IMG/VR virus record: IMGVR_UViG_3300042939_000601
Span: 1-41,828 of that record
Length of the DNA: 41,828 bases
Source: a virus
Strand: one strand, 5' to 3'
Position 1 is the first letter of the stretch; each line of letters opens with the position of its first letter. The translations under genes and the position numbers were made by a program. The notes beneath the pieces were generated by a model that had not been told where the DNA came from, did no database searches, and saw nothing but the letters and a program-made list of their open reading frames with translations. This document shows positions 39,195 to 41,828 of the stretch, piece by piece.

Positions 39195-39675
39195 GGTGGA
39201 CCGCTCCTGTTTCAATCATGGATGCGATTCTATCATCTCTCCCGGTGCCTGGTCTTTGTCGGGGATCGACATCTCTCGCCCACTTCGTCTTGCGGAGTAG
39301 GGTTCCCGCCGATTGCCAGCGTTCTTCCTTTATCGCTGGCACGGTTTGTGTAAATGTTGAAAGTTTGGCTGCCCCCAGATTGAACACAAGGCTCAAAATA
39401 GCCGCTTGCCTAGCTGTGGTTTGCTTGACTAGCCAGTCTGCGCCAAATATTTCACATGCCTCTGCCCAATGCTTCTCTATATCTTCGTTCAAAATGGCTA
39501 TGCAGATGTTGCGTGAAAGTTGCAGGTTGCGCAGGTCAGGCCCGATAAAGTGCCCAACTCCAATCGTCCAAAAGTCTCTGGTATCTTTGTATGGTCTTTC
39601 TTCTAAACCCTCGTCGAATATCAGGATTTTTGTTATGACCTCTGAAAGCTCGTTTGATATTGGACATTTTTTCAT
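39163..39675 (-). CDS. T4-type lysozyme (GH24 muramidase) endolysin
   Basis: 170 residues. It has the GH24 triad layout: Glu22 in FDEGLEERPYKD, Asp31, and Thr37 in WTIGVGH. The rest includes QTTARQAAILSLVFNLG and KWARDVDPRQRPGTGRDDRI, typical of the fold. No signal peptide, so a holin is needed for release. It overlaps the membrane-protein gene upstream by four bases. It cuts peptidoglycan at the end of infection. Confidence 0.92.
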   Translation of the reverse strand: MKKCPISNELSEVITKILIFDEGLEERPYKDTRDFWTIGVGHFIGPDLRNLQLSRNICIAILNEDIEKHWAEACEIFGADWLVKQTTARQAAILSLVFNLGAAKLSTFTQTVPAIKEERWQSAGTLLRKTKWARDVDPRQRPGTGRDDRIASMIETGAVHHEYGLGKKNS

Positions 39676-40103
39676 GGTGTTTTTTTATTATCGCTCTCTG
39701 GCGATGTTAGGGACACTCCCTGTGTGCCGAGTGCAAAGTTTTTGTTGCTCTCTCGTAAAAGCATTACAATCAATAGGATTCCCAAAAAGATAACCGTCGT
39801 TAGGCAAATCATCATCATTTTTTCAATCAGCTTTGTTTTGCTTACTTCGTTTGCGTTTGCTTGGCCAATTAAACTGTTGATGTGGGCTGCGCTGCTTGTC
39901 TCTAATGCTTTTAAGCTGCCGGCAATTGTAGGAAGTTGCGAAAGGTGGATTGCTTGAGGCGCTATAGCTACCACTGTGTTGTGAACCTCGGCAATTAGTT
40001 GGTTAATCTCTCTAGCTTCTTTTCTGTGCTCTCCCCATTGGTCTTGAAACTCGTCGAAACGGTTCATGTGGCTAATTAATAGGGCTTTGAGTTCGTCTGA
40101 CAT
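39672..40103 (-). CDS. Membrane protein upstream of lysozyme (holin/spanin candidate)
   Basis: 143 residues. The first 95 are soluble and helical with heptad-like leucines (KALLISHMNRFDEFQDQW...), followed by one membrane helix MMICLTTVIFLGILLIVMLL (about 97-116) and a short polar tail. Being directly before the lysozyme it probably takes part in lysis. One helix near the C-terminus does not match a classical lambda holin; it could be a holin regulator or inner-membrane spanin-type protein. Confidence 0.6.
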   Translation of the reverse strand: MSDELKALLISHMNRFDEFQDQWGEHRKEAREINQLIAEVHNTVVAIAPQAIHLSQLPTIAGSLKALETSSAAHINSLIGQANANEVSKTKLIEKMMMICLTTVIFLGILLIVMLLRESNKNFALGTQGVSLTSPESDNKKTP

Positions 40104-40125
40104 AGGCTCTCCGGTTGCCGCTATT

Positions 40126-40329
40126 TTAGTCTTCGTGGGCTCTATATGTCTCGGCGTTTTTGTTTTGCAGTTGTGTATTTATTGCGTCAGCCGCTTCTTT
40201 TTCCGTTGCCCCCCATGCGTCAAGCCCGATTGCCGGGGCAACGCAGTACCACTTCCCGCTGCACGTTAGGAAACAGCGAAAGGTTATCGGTAGGTTCGTC
40301 GTGAAAATGGTCTTAGCCAAGTCGTTCAT
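40126..40329 (-). CDS. HicB-like small domain protein
   Basis: 67 residues: FRCFLTCSGKWYCVAPAIGLDAWGATEKEAADAINTQL follows the HicB strand-strand-helix pattern (G-W-Y-x5-P...GxTxxEA). No HicA toxin partner lies next to it. It may simply be a small phage domain with the same fold. One-base overlap with the upstream fibre gene stop. Confidence 0.55.
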   Translation of the reverse strand: MNDLAKTIFTTNLPITFRCFLTCSGKWYCVAPAIGLDAWGATEKEAADAINTQLQNKNAETYRAHED

Positions 40330-41405
40330 CAGAATTTGATTTGGAAGTTAATTGCCAGCACTGGTGGGTTATTTGTTCCCGATGTGCCGCCTCCTTCGGC
40401 TGCGTTGCTGGTTAGCGTACCGCTGCCTCCCGTTCTTGTTGTTCCTGAGCCGCCGCTGTCAAATGCTGTATTGTCTCTTGTTTCTAGGTCTCCCGAATAT
40501 CCGGTATTAAAGGTTGCGTCTCCGTTAACTCCTCCCGTCACATTTCCCACCTTGCCCGTAAAAGCTGAATTTGGGTGCGTATGGTTGGAGTTTGTCGAGT
40601 CGATTGTTTGCGCCACAACTGTTCCGCTGCCGTTATTCCATGTATAGGAAACCGTGCTACCACTTCCGGTGTTTGTCGATTTGGTATCGTTGTCGGAGTG
40701 AGTGTGTGAGCCTGACAAAGCTATTGCTATGGTTGCTCCTGATGCCTGTGTGTCATGGCTGTGTCCCGCAACTGTGTGCCTGTGGGTATCCAAAATATGT
40801 TTATGCGCTCCCACTGAGTGCTTGTGGTCGGCCATGTCATGGTCGTGTGAGCTTATGGTGTGTGTGTGGGTCGGTGTGGTGTGTGAATGGCTAAATGTAC
40901 CGGTCGCCAGTCCTAATGCGTTGATTGGCGCAAATGTTGCAGAGTAGCCCGCTTGTCCTGTTGGAAATACGCCGATTGGAATATATCCACAAAGGTTTGG
41001 CAGCGTGAAGTTGGCTCCACTTCCGCCAAACGTGTAGCCTATCTTTGCAAAAAGTGCGGCGTAGGTTCCGCTTGTCGGCAGGGATTGTCCTCGACAAAGC
41101 AACCAGCCGCTATCTGCCGTTCCGTAGGTTATCATCTCTATCGCCCCAACGTTGGTCGGTTGGTGGATTGTGGTATTCGCAATGTGGTTGTCAATCGTTG
41201 TAATGAAGTCCAGGGCTACCCAGCTACTTCCATTCCATCGTTCAAGTTTGTAGCTGTTGGATGCGTTTGCTCTAATTGCTCCGGTGGGGAGATTAGTAAG
41301 GCCGGTGTAGTCCATTTTTGCAAGCGCAATGTTCCGGTCCCGGATTTGCTGCAAAATATTGGTATATGTATCTGTGGTTGCTGGTTGAGTTTGAAAGTTT
41401 GTCAT
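40329..41405 (-). CDS. Tail collar fibre with histidine-rich HxH segment
   Basis: 358 residues. An N-terminal attachment region is followed by a phage tail collar domain (AIEMITYGTADSGWLLCRGQSLPTSGTYAALFAKIG, FTLPNLCGYIPIG). Residues about 172-235 hold repeated His-X-His (THTHTISSHDHDMADHKHS) as in T4 gp12/gp37-type fibres, where such pairs bind metal in the trimer. The glycine/threonine-rich C-terminus ends PPVLAINFQIKF, a typical fibre cap. A short tail fibre or side fibre is likely. Confidence 0.85.
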   Translation of the reverse strand: MTNFQTQPATTDTYTNILQQIRDRNIALAKMDYTGLTNLPTGAIRANASNSYKLERWNGSSWVALDFITTIDNHIANTTIHQPTNVGAIEMITYGTADSGWLLCRGQSLPTSGTYAALFAKIGYTFGGSGANFTLPNLCGYIPIGVFPTGQAGYSATFAPINALGLATGTFSHSHTTPTHTHTISSHDHDMADHKHSVGAHKHILDTHRHTVAGHSHDTQASGATIAIALSGSHTHSDNDTKSTNTGSGSTVSYTWNNGSGTVVAQTIDSTNSNHTHPNSAFTGKVGNVTGGVNGDATFNTGYSGDLETRDNTAFDSGGSGTTRTGGSGTLTSNAAEGGGTSGTNNPPVLAINFQIKF

Positions 41406-41717
41406 TTACACTCCTTCGGCTGACCAATAAAAGCTGCCCGTTATTCTGTTACCGCTGTTAGTTCCCTTTGTTGCGTATAGAAACACCGTAAAGGTCGTAG
41501 GGTTTGGGCCATCTGTGAAGTCATATACCGCTATCGGTTGTTGTGCGTCATCTCTTGCAGCCGTGACGGTTATGCTTCGTATGTCTTTGAACGTTCGATT
41601 GAATGTAACCGTTGCTCCGGAGGTCGCCGTAGTAATGGTTCCGCCGCCAGCGTCTCTGATGGTCTTGATGTCAATCTTGACTCCAACCGAGCCGATTTTC
41701 GCTATATCGCTTGGCAT
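41406..41717 (-). CDS. Small tail protein after the hub
   Basis: 103 residues, beta-rich: KIDIKTIRDAGGGTITTATSGATVTF, FKDIRSITVTAARDD and ITGSFYWSAEGV. Pattern of small tail-tip proteins encoded between hub and fibre. The 5' part is repeated at 1-119, where residue 6 is Val instead of Ala. Just after the hub gene in the circular map; precise job unknown. Confidence 0.65.
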   Translation of the reverse strand: MPSDIAKIGSVGVKIDIKTIRDAGGGTITTATSGATVTFNRTFKDIRSITVTAARDDAQQPIAVYDFTDGPNPTTFTVFLYATKGTNSGNRITGSFYWSAEGV

Positions 41718-41828
41718 ATTATGGTTTCTCCAGTGTTATGCGAACGTACCTGTAGCTTTGTGCGTAGACCGTTGTTGCGTTGGCGCTAGTATAGGTCACG
41801 TTGTCGGTGCTATATGCAATTTTTGCCG
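41599..41828. repeat. Terminal redundancy, right copy
   Basis: Equals bases 1-230 except G at 41701 for A at 103. Circularising removes one copy and gives a genome of 41,598 bases in which the hub gene (stop at 121) joins its neighbour at 41406-41717 without interruption. Confidence 0.93.

Noticed and set aside
40126-40329. HicAB toxin-antitoxin system
   Set aside because: Only a HicB-like fold is visible; no HicA gene lies on either side.
1-41828. CRISPR arrays, rRNA or tRNA genes, insertion sequences
   Set aside because: No spaced direct repeats of the right kind, no cloverleaf sequences and no transposase gene were found on reading both strands.

Overview
The window is a tailed double-stranded DNA phage genome that looks complete. 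Its first 230 bases recur as its last 230 with one mismatch, so the molecule closes into a circle of about 41,598 bp or is circularly permuted. The head genes are HK97-type (P27-family small terminase, large terminase, portal, S78-like protease, HK97-fold capsid) and the tail genes lambda-like (tube, -1 frameshifted chaperone pair, long tape measure, gpJ-like hub), which indicates a siphovirus. Strong Shine-Dalgarno sites and the tail-tip type suggest a Gram-negative host, but no gene names it. I see no integrase, DNA polymerase, replicative helicase, tRNA or CRISPR array.

Layout. A divergent control region (about 26,961-27,101) splits the genome. The short right arm (27,102-33,622, + strand) carries small unknown genes, a DUF932 gene, a membrane-anchored transglycosylase and a YqaJ exonuclease/RecT pair. 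Three of its transcription units start with the same promoter-plus-hairpin cassette, and several end in intrinsic terminators. Everything else is on the - strand and read leftward: two helix-turn-helix proteins, a replication initiator with two internal 10-bp-period iteron arrays, a helicase-loader-like protein, a RusA-like resolvase, a DNA-modification block (about 19.0-24.1 kb), an HNH-kinase fusion, terminases, head, tail, then across the circle junction the fibres and lysis genes, ending tail to tail with the right arm at 33,620.

The most interesting part is the modification block: two ParB-like paralogues, a TET/JBP-type 2-oxoglutarate dioxygenase, a TET-associated glycosyltransferase (TAGT), an APH/choline-kinase-like phosphotransferase and a nucleotidyltransferase-HAD fusion. 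Dioxygenase plus glycosyltransferase would hydroxylate a pyrimidine methyl group in DNA and glycosylate it. Kinase plus nucleotidyltransferase/phosphatase could make an activated donor or add a further decoration. No C5-cytosine methyltransferase is visible, so thymine (a base-J-like route) or host-made 5-methylcytosine are the candidate substrates; this is inference. Replication probably opens at iterons inside the initiator gene and recruits the host DnaB-type helicase. YqaJ/RecT and RusA handle recombination and branch resolution, and the HNH protein probably assists terminase.

The other notable signals are RNA-level: three 5'-leader hairpins with a constant GTGGG loop and covarying stems, a three-way-junction leader before the DUF932 gene, a cluster of G-runs before the small terminase, and a programmed frameshift in the tail chaperone.
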